This document shows, piece by piece, positions 50,361-58,214 of a DNA stretch of 64,000 nt. Location of the stretch: positions 1 to 64,000 of the forward strand of contig JAEEVN010000001.1 of the NCBI GenBank assembly GCA_016290885.1, read 5' to 3'. The notes beneath the pieces were generated by a model, which was not told the DNA's origin, made no database searches, and saw nothing but the letters and a program-made list of their open reading frames with translations. Position 1 is the stretch's first letter. The number at the start of each line of letters is the position of its first letter. Source of the DNA: Caryophanales bacterium (GTDB taxonomy: Bacteria > Bacillota_I > Bacilli_A > RF39 > UBA660). The position numbers and the translations under genes are program-made.

Positions 50361-52715
50361 TTATTCACATATAAATCCTTTAGAAGTAATTATATTAAAT
50401 GCATCTTCTTTACTAGTAGGAACTGAATCAAAACTATTACCAAAAGCTTCATCAAAATTATCTTTTACTTTAAATAATAATGTATACGTATCATCAGTTT
50501 CTGCAGTAGATATTTTAACAGATTTTAATTTTTCTTTATATTGTAATCTCATAGCAAATATTAAACCATTTACTACTCTTTTAGCAATATTAAATGCTGG
50601 ATTATTAGGATCATAATTCTTCATCCTAATAGTACCTTTAACATACATTTCACTTATTTTTTCTTCTTTATTAAAATCTACTTTAACTTGATATACAGTT
50701 TTAAACATTTCAGAATCTTCTATTTGATAACACATAATCGAATTATCTCTAGCTTTTAATTTACGTTTTGCATCACGTCCTATTGTTTCTGGAGTAAATG
50801 TTGGTTCTCTATCACTTTCTTCCTCTAGATAGAAGTGATACATATGAGTTCCTGTTGCTGAAGAATCTACTACTGCGAATGCTAATTCATCATAATCGAT
50901 AAAATCATTAAGATTCATGACAAAATCTTTTGTTAATTCATGAGTATATACCTTTTCATATTTACCATCTGATTTTATAAATACTAATAATGTTAAGTGT
51001 TTTGATTCGGAATCTGCGATTATTTGTGCTTTTTCTCCATGATCGCTTGGTGTAGCATAGAAGAAATTTATACTCGCATAATTACTAGTTCTATTTTTTT
51101 CTTGTTTGCCTGCCAAATTATTTACCGGATATTTTATCACACCATTTTCATCAGTTGCAATTAATACTTTATTATCATAATCAAGTGTTAACATTTTTTC
51201 AGCAGTCTTTAGCATAACTTCTTTAAATTTTTCTGCCCCTGCTTTATTTTTTAAATATTTTAATGCATCTTCTTGTTTCAATGAATCAAGTGCAATTCTA
51301 GTTCCATTTTTCACCATATTTTCATAGTTTGACAAGAACACAAATTGATTATATCCACTGCCTTTATTTAAGCTTTTATAAGAGTATAAATTATATCCAT
51401 ATGCTTTTTTATTAAATGCTGTACCAGTTTTATTAACTCCCGCTGAATCAACCGCAAATAATGTTGCAGTAGTTTCTATTGTAAATCCCCCACTTGGGCA
51501 GTCGCCATATCCCTTAGGCGCTTCTGGGATTTTTGAAGGGTTTTCAGTACCACAGAAATAATGTTGATAATGATGGAATAATTCATGTGCCGCTACTAAT
51601 TCAGTATCTTCAAAATTTGAAGAAGCTGAAGTAATCATAAAATATGGGAAAGTATAAGTGCCCGCAACTGCAGAAACTTGCATTTGAAGATTCGAATCTA
51701 AATCATTAAATGATGATGTGTTTCTTCCGGCCTTTGTTAATATTTGACGCCATTTTTCCACTACTGCATTATACGCTCCAAGTAAATCTGTTTGACTAAG
51801 ATCTACTATATATACTGGCATTGCAGTTAATAAATAATCTGTGTCTACACCGCTATCTTTTAATATTTGGCATGCTGCCCTTCCTTCAGCATTAAATGAT
51901 TTGCAATCCTTTGTTACTTCATATGTTACACTATTTGCAGACCTAAAATTTGTTGGGCTATATTGATATTTAAGCCCATATTTTTTTTCATATTCTACAA
52001 CCATTTTTTCTAAGAAATTTGCAATTTTATTAGCATGTTCATCTGAAACAGCATTTCTTCCAGTAGTTGTATAATATACTAGGAAATGTCCCTTACTTGA
52101 TAATTTAACATGATCTACTTTATTTGTATCATCACCAACTGGTGACCATACATTTTTCACTTTATAATCATTTAGATATGATGTATCATCTTCACTAATA
52201 TCTACATTCCATTTCATATCACTTAATGAATATTTTTCTACCAGATAGTTAATAGTATTTTCTGATAACTCATCAATAACTTCTGAAGCTTTTGAAAAAA
52301 GTTGTTCTGTATCAATGAAATCATAATCTAATGATTTATACCTTTCATCCATACTATTTATATCATATGTAGCATATGCTAATTGCATTATATATTGATC
52401 TGCTGTTATTGATCCGTTTTTATAATCTTCATCAATTTGTTCTAAAGATGTTAATGTATATTCTGATATTTCAGATGTCTTTGCACCTGGTGTACCTAAA
52501 GCATCAATATCTGGGAATGGGTCATCTATTCTTGTTAGATATTTAAAGAGTTTTATACCTCCAAATATTAATCCTCCTATAATAAGTACTACTATTAGGA
52601 AAATAAGAAATCCTTTTCCTTTCCTTTTCTTTTTTGGTGGCTCTGGTAATGGTTCAAAATCAGTTTGAACTGGTTCAGCCACCTTAACATTTTCATTATT
52701 TAATTCTTCATTCAT
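50361..52715 (-). CDS. Membrane-anchored HEXXH metallopeptidase of unknown family
   Basis: This 784-aa protein has a basic, Pro-rich cytoplasmic tail (about 1-35), a transmembrane helix (36-56) and a long extracellular part. Residues 377-381 are HELFH within VAAHELFHHYQHYFC, and IETTA about 35 residues further supplies a candidate third zinc ligand (Glu). This layout is that of gluzincin peptidases. An earlier region has CKSFNAEGRAACQIL, and two further Cys flank the active site (FCG, DCPSG). The remainder is beta-rich with no clear motif. Function: a surface protease of unknown target. It is monocistronic with an extended -10 TG-T-TATAAT at 52738-52746. Confidence 0.75.
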   Translation of the reverse strand: MNEELNNENVKVAEPVQTDFEPLPEPPKKKRKGKGFLIFLIVVLIIGGLIFGGIKLFKYLTRIDDPFPDIDALGTPGAKTSEISEYTLTSLEQIDEDYKNGSITADQYIMQLAYATYDINSMDERYKSLDYDFIDTEQLFSKASEVIDELSENTINYLVEKYSLSDMKWNVDISEDDTSYLNDYKVKNVWSPVGDDTNKVDHVKLSSKGHFLVYYTTTGRNAVSDEHANKIANFLEKMVVEYEKKYGLKYQYSPTNFRSANSVTYEVTKDCKSFNAEGRAACQILKDSGVDTDYLLTAMPVYIVDLSQTDLLGAYNAVVEKWRQILTKAGRNTSSFNDLDSNLQMQVSAVAGTYTFPYFMITSASSNFEDTELVAAHELFHHYQHYFCGTENPSKIPEAPKGYGDCPSGGFTIETTATLFAVDSAGVNKTGTAFNKKAYGYNLYSYKSLNKGSGYNQFVFLSNYENMVKNGTRIALDSLKQEDALKYLKNKAGAEKFKEVMLKTAEKMLTLDYDNKVLIATDENGVIKYPVNNLAGKQEKNRTSNYASINFFYATPSDHGEKAQIIADSESKHLTLLVFIKSDGKYEKVYTHELTKDFVMNLNDFIDYDELAFAVVDSSATGTHMYHFYLEEESDREPTFTPETIGRDAKRKLKARDNSIMCYQIEDSEMFKTVYQVKVDFNKEEKISEMYVKGTIRMKNYDPNNPAFNIAKRVVNGLIFAMRLQYKEKLKSVKISTAETDDTYTLLFKVKDNFDEAFGNSFDSVPTSKEDAFNIITSKGFICE

Positions 52716-52771
52716 AAAAACTCCTATTCTTAATGTAATTATAACATGTTTTTATAATAAATAATTAAACA

Positions 52772-52800
52772 AAAAAAACTGGTGTGTAAACCAGTTTTAT
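52772..52800 (-). terminator. Terminator of tRNA-Arg
   Basis: AAAACTGGTTTACACACCAGTTTTTTTT follows the tRNA's encoded CCA. Confidence 0.8.
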
Positions 52801-52805
52801 TTATA

Positions 52806-52882
52806 TGGTGTCCTCGACTAGAATCGAACTAGCGACCTATCCCTTAGGAGGGGATTGCTCTATCCTACTGAGCTACGAGGAC
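52806..52882 (-). tRNA. tRNA-Arg (CCU)
   Basis: This 77-nt tRNA has acceptor GTCCTCG/CGAGGAC, discriminator A and encoded CCA. The anticodon loop CTCCTAA reads CCU (codon AGG). Confidence 0.95.
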
Positions 52883-52914
52883 AAAAAAACTATACTAATT
52901 ATAGCATAGTTTTA
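52883..52914 (-). promoter_or_regulatory. Sortase-gene terminator with the tRNA-Arg -10 inside its loop
   Basis: AAACTAT-GCTATAATTAGT-ATAGTTTTTTT forms a hairpin with a T run right after the sortase stop. The loop contains TG-C-TATAAT (-10 at 52898-52903), placing a start about 9 nt ahead of tRNA-Arg. One sequence thus appears to end the sortase transcript and start the tRNA. Confidence 0.55.
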
Positions 52915-53520
52915 TTAATTTGCCATTGCTTTAACAATAATTCTTGATTGTCCACCACTTTCACAAGTCATCAATGTTAAATGATATCCATCATATTTTT
53001 TATATATATCTACTCCATTTGGATCATAATATCTTATTTTTTCATATACAGTATATTCAAGTTCTCTACCAGATGAATCTGTTATATATATCTTATCACC
53101 AGATTCTAGGTTTCTTATACCATACATAAATGGCCCTTGACCTCTATAGTTATGGCCTGATAGTATAAATCCTCCTGGTTCATTTACTGATACACCATAA
53201 GATTTAACTACTCCTAAATCCATAGAATGATATGTATTTTCTCCAATTATAACAGATCTAAATCCAATACTAGGGATTTCTACTTTACCAAGTAATGTAT
53301 ATCCACTATAATCAAATCCAGTATTAGATGTTTTATCATCCTCTATATCTTCAACATTTACTTTTTCTATCTTAACAGATTTTTCAAAAGCATCTAATGC
53401 ACTTGCTTCTAATCTTTCTAATTTTCTTTGTTTAAAAGATTCAAATATCATTAGAAATGATATAACATATAAGGCCGCAATAAAAACAAAAATTAATATA
53501 TTAATTATCTTTTTTATCAT
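52915..53520 (-). CDS. Sortase
   Basis: Sortases cleave sorting signals and join proteins to the wall or to pilin subunits. The 201-aa protein has an N-terminal anchor helix (about 4-25) and the catalytic barrel. His123 is in ILSGHNYRGQGPF, Cys186 in LTLMTCESGG and Arg193 in QSRIIVKA, so the triad is complete. The class is uncertain; size and motifs are nearest to class D or B-like enzymes. It lies 10 bp after a lipoprotein gene and is the only sortase in view. The giant adhesins at 21.8-35.0 kb have matching tails, but none has a canonical LPXTG. Confidence 0.92.
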   Translation of the reverse strand: MIKKIINILIFVFIAALYVISFLMIFESFKQRKLERLEASALDAFEKSVKIEKVNVEDIEDDKTSNTGFDYSGYTLLGKVEIPSIGFRSVIIGENTYHSMDLGVVKSYGVSVNEPGGFILSGHNYRGQGPFMYGIRNLESGDKIYITDSSGRELEYTVYEKIRYYDPNGVDIYKKYDGYHLTLMTCESGGQSRIIVKAMAN

Positions 53521-53530
53521 ATAGCCTCCA

Positions 53531-53965
53531 CTAGTATCCTAGTTTCTTTAATATCCTCTTTATTTCTCTTTTATTAGATTTTATATCAGTATTACCAATT
53601 ATAATTGTATTATCTACTTGTACTAAGTAGAAATAACCACTCTTAGTACTTTTAACTGTCATATAATTTTTCTTATCCTTATAACTAAAATACTTTCTAT
53701 CTTTATAATTAATAGATACATAGTTTCTAGCATCTTCCTCTGTTTTAAATTCATAATAAATAAATTGATTATTCTTTCCAGATGCTTCAATATATCTTTC
53801 AAATTTATCAGACAAAAGTGATGTTTCATTAGAAACTAAATAACCTGATTCTTCTTTGAATGACTCAATAAATTTTGTATAAGTAATTGATTTATAATCT
53901 TTACCACATGCACTTAAAATAAATATAAATAGTAATGCTATTATTCCCTTTAATATCTTTTTCAT
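53531..53965 (-). CDS. Small lipoprotein of unknown function, upstream of sortase
   Basis: The 144-aa product has a lipoprotein signal, ILSACG, with a lipidated Cys at residue 20. A basic, aromatic-rich domain follows (YIEASGKNNQFIYYEFKTEEDARNYVS, SGYFYLVQVDNTIIIGNTD). I recognise no family. It shares an operon with the sortase gene, with promoter TTGAAA-17-TATACT at 53990-54018, so a role in surface assembly is possible. It could also be a simple envelope lipoprotein. Confidence 0.65.
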   Translation of the reverse strand: MKKILKGIIALLFIFILSACGKDYKSITYTKFIESFKEESGYLVSNETSLLSDKFERYIEASGKNNQFIYYEFKTEEDARNYVSINYKDRKYFSYKDKKNYMTVKSTKSGYFYLVQVDNTIIIGNTDIKSNKREIKRILKKLGY

Positions 53966-53989
53966 AGTCTAGTCTCCTATCATATATAA

Positions 53990-54018
53990 AGTATATCATT
54001 TTTTTATTTTTATTTCAA
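53990..54018 (-). promoter_or_regulatory. Promoter of the lipoprotein-sortase operon
   Basis: TTGAAA (54013-54018), a 17-bp spacer and TATACT (53990-53995). It starts inside the gap after spo0A, where no terminator hairpin is visible. Read-through from spo0A is possible. Confidence 0.6.
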
Positions 54019-54020
54019 TA

Positions 54021-54746
54021 TTATCTTTTTTCTAATTTTAATTTATCCGCAATAGTTACTATAAATTCACTATTAGTAGGTTTTGATTTTTCCATGTCTA
54101 CACTATGCCCAAATATTTCATCCATTAATTTTATATCTCCTCTATTAGAACTTACTTCTATAGCATGTCTAATAGCTCTTTCTACTTTAGTAGGAGATGT
54201 ATCATATTTACTGGCAATATCAGGATATAATTCTTTAGTTATGCCTGATATATTTTTAGCATTATATAAATTTATTATAGCTTCTCTTAGATATTCATAT
54301 CCCTTTATATTAGAAGGTATTCCAAGTTCATGTAATAACTTTGATAATTCTTGTTTAACATCTTTATTATCTCTTTTAGAAGTAACTGATTCCATCAATT
54401 TAGTTTCTAAATCTTCAAAAGAATATGGTTTTAATATAAAATCATCGACTTGATAATTACTTACTTTTCTAATAATAGTATCAGAGTTTAAAGAAGTCAT
54501 AACAATTATATTTTTTCTTAGATTTAGTTTTTTAAATTCTTTTAAAAAATATAATCCATCTTTTTTAGGCATAACTAAATCTAATAGAATTAGATCTATA
54601 TCATCTTTATGCTCTATTAGTATTTTTAATCCTTTTTCTCCATCTTCTCCAATATACTTAATATTAATTCTTGGATTATTTTTAAAATATCTAATAAGCA
54701 TATTAACAAAATTAGTATTATCATCTACTACTAAAATATTTTTCAT
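54021..54746 (-). CDS. spo0A: Spo0A-type response regulator
   Basis: Spo0A is the phosphorylated master regulator of sporulation and stationary-phase genes. The 241-aa protein has a receiver domain with acidic pair Asp8-Asp9, phospho-acceptor Asp56 (LILLDLVMPKKDG), and the conserved Thr and Lys (VMTSLN, ILKPYS). The C-terminal Spo0A domain is diagnostic: LHELGIPSNIKGYEYLREAI, ITKELYPDIASKYDT and recognition segment KVERAIRHAIEV. No other sporulation gene lies in view, so its presence does not prove sporulation. It is transcribed away from the glucosyltransferase gene group and is followed by lipoprotein and sortase genes. AAAGGG precedes the ATG. Confidence 0.95.
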   Translation of the reverse strand: MKNILVVDDNTNFVNMLIRYFKNNPRINIKYIGEDGEKGLKILIEHKDDIDLILLDLVMPKKDGLYFLKEFKKLNLRKNIIVMTSLNSDTIIRKVSNYQVDDFILKPYSFEDLETKLMESVTSKRDNKDVKQELSKLLHELGIPSNIKGYEYLREAIINLYNAKNISGITKELYPDIASKYDTSPTKVERAIRHAIEVSSNRGDIKLMDEIFGHSVDMEKSKPTNSEFIVTIADKLKLEKR

Positions 54747-54763
54747 ATAGTGCCCTTTCTATA

Positions 54764-54802
54764 AAAAAAGATGGTGAATATCCTATTCATCATCTTTTTT
54801 AT
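54764..54802 (-). terminator. Terminator of the pgk-flippase-glucosyltransferase operon
   Basis: AAAAAGATGATGAATAGGATATTCACCATCTTTTTTT follows the gene ending at 54783. Confidence 0.75.
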
Positions 54803-56015
54803 GTTTAAAATTAATAACTTCTTTTATATCATTAAAGAATTCTAAACCTTTTTTATAATTTTTAATTGAGTCCATATAAACATCATATACTTTTTTACCA
54901 AAAGCATCCGAAGAATTATCTAAAGAAGTTTTATATGCACCTTCAGATAATTTTTTATATAATTTTTTATCACTATATAATTTGTATATATAATTACTAA
55001 AATCTGCATTTTTAGCAAATAAATATCCATTTTCATTATTCTTTACAGAGCCTTCAAAACTTTCGTCTTTAATAGCTACTACAGGCACTTTAGAAGACAA
55101 AGCTTCAAGTACTGTTAGTCCTTGAGTTTCAGTAACAGAGAATGTAGAAAATACATCCATTAAATGATAATAGTTTTGTATATTTTCTATTTCTACTTTA
55201 CCTGTAAATATAACATTATTTTCTATATTTAATTCTTTTGTTAAATCTTTTAATATTTTTTTATCTGGGCCATCTCCTACTAATAATAATTTTATATTAG
55301 GGATTTTATCTATTAATTTACTAAATTCTATAATTAATTTATCTACGGATTTTTCTTTTCCTAATCTAGATACAGATCCAACTACAAAAGAATCCTCTAG
55401 TTTATATTTCTTTCTTAGTTTTTCTACTTCTTCTTTATCTATATTAGAGAATCTTTCTATATCCATACCAGTAGGTATTATATTTATTTTTTTATTTGGA
55501 TTATATTTTTCTTTAAATATATTATATATTTTTTTAGTAGGTACTATTAATTCACTTACTGTTGTATCACAGTAAAATCTAGTAAGATACTCTACTAATT
55601 TCTTACTTGGTTTATCAAAATAACCTTTAGTTAAATAAAATAAATAATCTTCATACATAGTATGATATGTATGAACAAGTGGTATATCTAATTGTTTAGA
55701 AATTATTCTACCAAATGTACCTATACTAAATTCTGTTTGAGTATGAATTATATCTAATTTCCATTTTCTTATTTGATTAAATGCTCTTGGATTATAAAAA
55801 GTAGTTAATCTTGTATCATATATTTTAGTAGGGACTCCTGGTATATATATTACTTTATTTTCTTTATCATATTTATATTTTAAATTTTCAAGATTCATAG
55901 TTACTACAAATACTTCATGCCCCATTTTCTCTAATGATTCTTTAAGCATAAGTTCACTAGTAACAAGTCCACTAACATAAGGTAGATATGTATCTGTAAA
56001 TATACCTATTCTCAT
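54783..56015 (-). CDS. GT4 glycosyltransferase, 1,2-diacylglycerol 3-glucosyltransferase type
   Basis: The 410-aa GT-B enzyme resembles the monoglucosyl-diacylglycerol synthases that start glycolipid and lipoteichoic acid anchor synthesis. The N-terminal region has DTYLPYVSGLVTS, a TFYNP loop, IHTQTEFSIGTFGR and VHTYHTMYEDYLFYL, all typical of this subgroup. The C-domain has GTGMDIERF, GSVSRLGKEKSVD, the UDP-sugar motif E(x7)E in ETQGLTVLEAL and LLVGDGPDKK. It acts at the inner leaflet. It overlaps the flippase-like gene by 4 nt, as in other Bacillota. Confidence 0.9.
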   Translation of the reverse strand: MRIGIFTDTYLPYVSGLVTSELMLKESLEKMGHEVFVVTMNLENLKYKYDKENKVIYIPGVPTKIYDTRLTTFYNPRAFNQIRKWKLDIIHTQTEFSIGTFGRIISKQLDIPLVHTYHTMYEDYLFYLTKGYFDKPSKKLVEYLTRFYCDTTVSELIVPTKKIYNIFKEKYNPNKKINIIPTGMDIERFSNIDKEEVEKLRKKYKLEDSFVVGSVSRLGKEKSVDKLIIEFSKLIDKIPNIKLLLVGDGPDKKILKDLTKELNIENNVIFTGKVEIENIQNYYHLMDVFSTFSVTETQGLTVLEALSSKVPVVAIKDESFEGSVKNNENGYLFAKNADFSNYIYKLYSDKKLYKKLSEGAYKTSLDNSSDAFGKKVYDVYMDSIKNYKKGLEFFNDIKEVINFKHKKDDE

Positions 56016-57019
56016 TTTTTCTTCCTCCTATATGTCATTAAAACTATACCACCTAGAACCATACCAAAATAATATGTAATTAATCTCCATAAAAGCATTC
56101 CTGCACTAAGCATTGCACCACTCTTTATAAATATCTTAAAGAAATCAATAAATCCATATTCAAGTCCCCCAGTAGCACCTGGTATAGGAACAAATGATCC
56201 TATTAAGAATGTAAATGAAGATGATACAAATGATTCTAAGTAATTAATTTTAGAATATCCAAATGAATAAAAAACAAATATTGGTATTACATATAAGAAA
56301 CATAAACTAATTAAATTAAATATAAAACTTAATATAGTATTTTTCTTATTATTTTTCATAATAGCAGTGCTATTATAAAAATCTTCTAAATATTTATTAA
56401 ATTTTTCTTCTTTTTGTTCTTTATTTTTTATAAATTTAAAATGAAATATAAATTTAAATATCTTAGAAAATAATTTAGTATTTAATTTCTTAGCTCTAGA
56501 TATAAATATAATTATTCCCATGACTAATATATTAGCAAAATAACCAATTAATACTATTTTTTTAAGTAATAAAGTATCTGGTAATATCTTAAATATACCA
56601 TTTAATATAATAGCTATAGTACTAGTAAAAATAAGTCCAAATTGATAAGTAATAAAGTTTTGCATTAATGCATTTAGTGAATCACTAACTTTAATTCCTT
56701 CTTTATTTAATAAATACATTTCAAATGGTTGTCCACCTGAACTAAACGGTGTTATTGCATTAAAAAACATAGCCATACACATTAGTTTAAAACAAGATGA
56801 GAATTTATAATTAGGATCTATTTCTTTTAAAAATCTATATTGTGATAAACTTTGAAATAATATATTAAGTATCATACAAAGTGCTGCTACTAATACCCAT
56901 AAATAATTCATATTTTTAAAATAATTCATTGCACCATTAAAATCATCTTTTAAAGTAAAAAAGATGACAACAAATGCAACAATTACTAAAAGTATTATAT
57001 TTAATCTGTACTTTTTCAT
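56012..57019 (-). CDS. Flippase-like integral membrane protein (UPF0104/LPG-synthase TM domain)
   Basis: The 335-aa protein has about eight hydrophobic helices with PFSSGGQPFEMYLL and IPGATGGLEYGFIDFF, the two signatures of the UPF0104/lysylphosphatidylglycerol synthase TM family. It lacks the C-terminal aminoacyl-transferase domain of MprF. Members next to a diacylglycerol glucosyltransferase are thought to move or couple lipid substrates; that is inferred, not shown. The start ATG at 57019 is chosen because GAGGAAT at the pgk stop precedes it and the track's TTG at 57031 overlaps. It sits between pgk and the glucosyltransferase. Confidence 0.85.
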   Translation of the reverse strand: MKKYRLNIILLVIVAFVVIFFTLKDDFNGAMNYFKNMNYLWVLVAALCMILNILFQSLSQYRFLKEIDPNYKFSSCFKLMCMAMFFNAITPFSSGGQPFEMYLLNKEGIKVSDSLNALMQNFITYQFGLIFTSTIAIILNGIFKILPDTLLLKKIVLIGYFANILVMGIIIFISRAKKLNTKLFSKIFKFIFHFKFIKNKEQKEEKFNKYLEDFYNSTAIMKNNKKNTILSFIFNLISLCFLYVIPIFVFYSFGYSKINYLESFVSSSFTFLIGSFVPIPGATGGLEYGFIDFFKIFIKSGAMLSAGMLLWRLITYYFGMVLGGIVLMTYRRKKK

Positions 57020-57020
57020 A

Positions 57021-58148
57021 TTATTCCTCAAATATACCTGGTAATTTATTTCCTTGTAAATATTCTAGAGAAGCTCCTCCTCCAGTAGATATAACAAAAT
57101 TATTATCACTTAATAATTCATTACAAGCAGATACTGTATCTCCTCCGCCTATAACTACTAATTTATTATCTTTATTTAATGCTTCTAATATATTTTTAGT
57201 ACCATAAGTATAACCACCTTCTGTAAATCCAAGTGATCCATTAAAGAATATAGTATTAGATTTATTTATTATTTCACTAAATCTTTCTACACTCTTAATA
57301 CCTATATCATATCCTACTAATTCAGAAGTCATATTATCTATATCAATACATTTATCAAGTTCTATAAAATTATCACTAATTAAAATTATTTTATCTTTAT
57401 AATTATTTAATAAGTTTTTACAATAATCTATATAATCTTCTTCTAAAAAAGATTTACCTATTTCTTTACCTTCTGCTTTTAAGAAAGTATATACCATTGC
57501 ACCGCCAACTAATAGATAATCTACTTTAGTTATTAATTTATCTATTAATTTAATTTTATCTGATACTTTTTTACCACCCATAATAACAGTAAATGGTTTA
57601 GTAGGATTATCTAGTTTTTTTAGATTATTAACTTCTTCTTCAATTAAGAATCCATTACAAGATTCTAAGTATTTACTAATGCCTACATTAGATGCATTTT
57701 CTCTATGAGCAGTACCAAATGCATCATTAATAAATACATCTCCAAAAGATGAGAAGTATTTACTTAATTCTAAGTCACAATTACTTTCTTTTTTATCATC
57801 TAAATCAAAGAATCTAGTGTTTTCTAAAAGAACTATTTTATTATCATTAATAGCCTTATTTATATCTTCTTCCCATGTACAAAAATATACATTTTGACCT
57901 AGTAATCTACTTAATTCAGTTGATACTATTCTAAGACTATTTTTAGCCTTATCTTCAGGAGTTTTAATTCTTCCTAAATGAGACATTATAATTACTTTAG
58001 ATGCTCTTTCTAAACAATAATTAATAGTTTTTAAACTCTTTACTATTCTTGTATTATCAAGTATTTTATTATCCTCTATTGGTACATTTAAATCACATCT
58101 TATCATTACTTTTTTGTTATCTATATTTAAATCTTTTAATGTCTTCAT
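57021..58148 (-). CDS. pgk: Phosphoglycerate kinase
   Basis: Pgk converts 1,3-bisphosphoglycerate and ADP to 3-phosphoglycerate and ATP. The 375-aa length is a little short of the usual 390-400. Signatures are present: KVMIRCDLNVPIEDNKI, SHLGRIKTPED, LLENTRF, DVFINDAFGTAHRENAS, GGKKVSDK, the hinge region with FNGSLGF and the ATP-binding GGGDTVSA at the end. It is the first gene of the three-gene operon with the flippase and glucosyltransferase. TG-A-TATAAT lies at 58169-58177. Confidence 0.97.
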   Translation of the reverse strand: MKTLKDLNIDNKKVMIRCDLNVPIEDNKILDNTRIVKSLKTINYCLERASKVIIMSHLGRIKTPEDKAKNSLRIVSTELSRLLGQNVYFCTWEEDINKAINDNKIVLLENTRFFDLDDKKESNCDLELSKYFSSFGDVFINDAFGTAHRENASNVGISKYLESCNGFLIEEEVNNLKKLDNPTKPFTVIMGGKKVSDKIKLIDKLITKVDYLLVGGAMVYTFLKAEGKEIGKSFLEEDYIDYCKNLLNNYKDKIILISDNFIELDKCIDIDNMTSELVGYDIGIKSVERFSEIINKSNTIFFNGSLGFTEGGYTYGTKNILEALNKDNKLVVIGGGDTVSACNELLSDNNFVISTGGGASLEYLQGNKLPGIFEE

Positions 58149-58168
58149 ATTACTAACCTCTAAATATA

Positions 58169-58214
58169 ATTATATCATATTTACAAAAGAAAAAAGCATG
58201 AAAATTCATGCTTT
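58169..58214 (-). terminator. Terminator of the third GLUG gene and extended -10 of pgk
   Basis: AAAGCATGAATTTTCATGCTTT (58193-58214) with a T-rich tail, then TG-A-TATAAT (-10 at 58169-58174). The gap between hairpin and promoter is slightly longer than in other examples. Confidence 0.7.
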
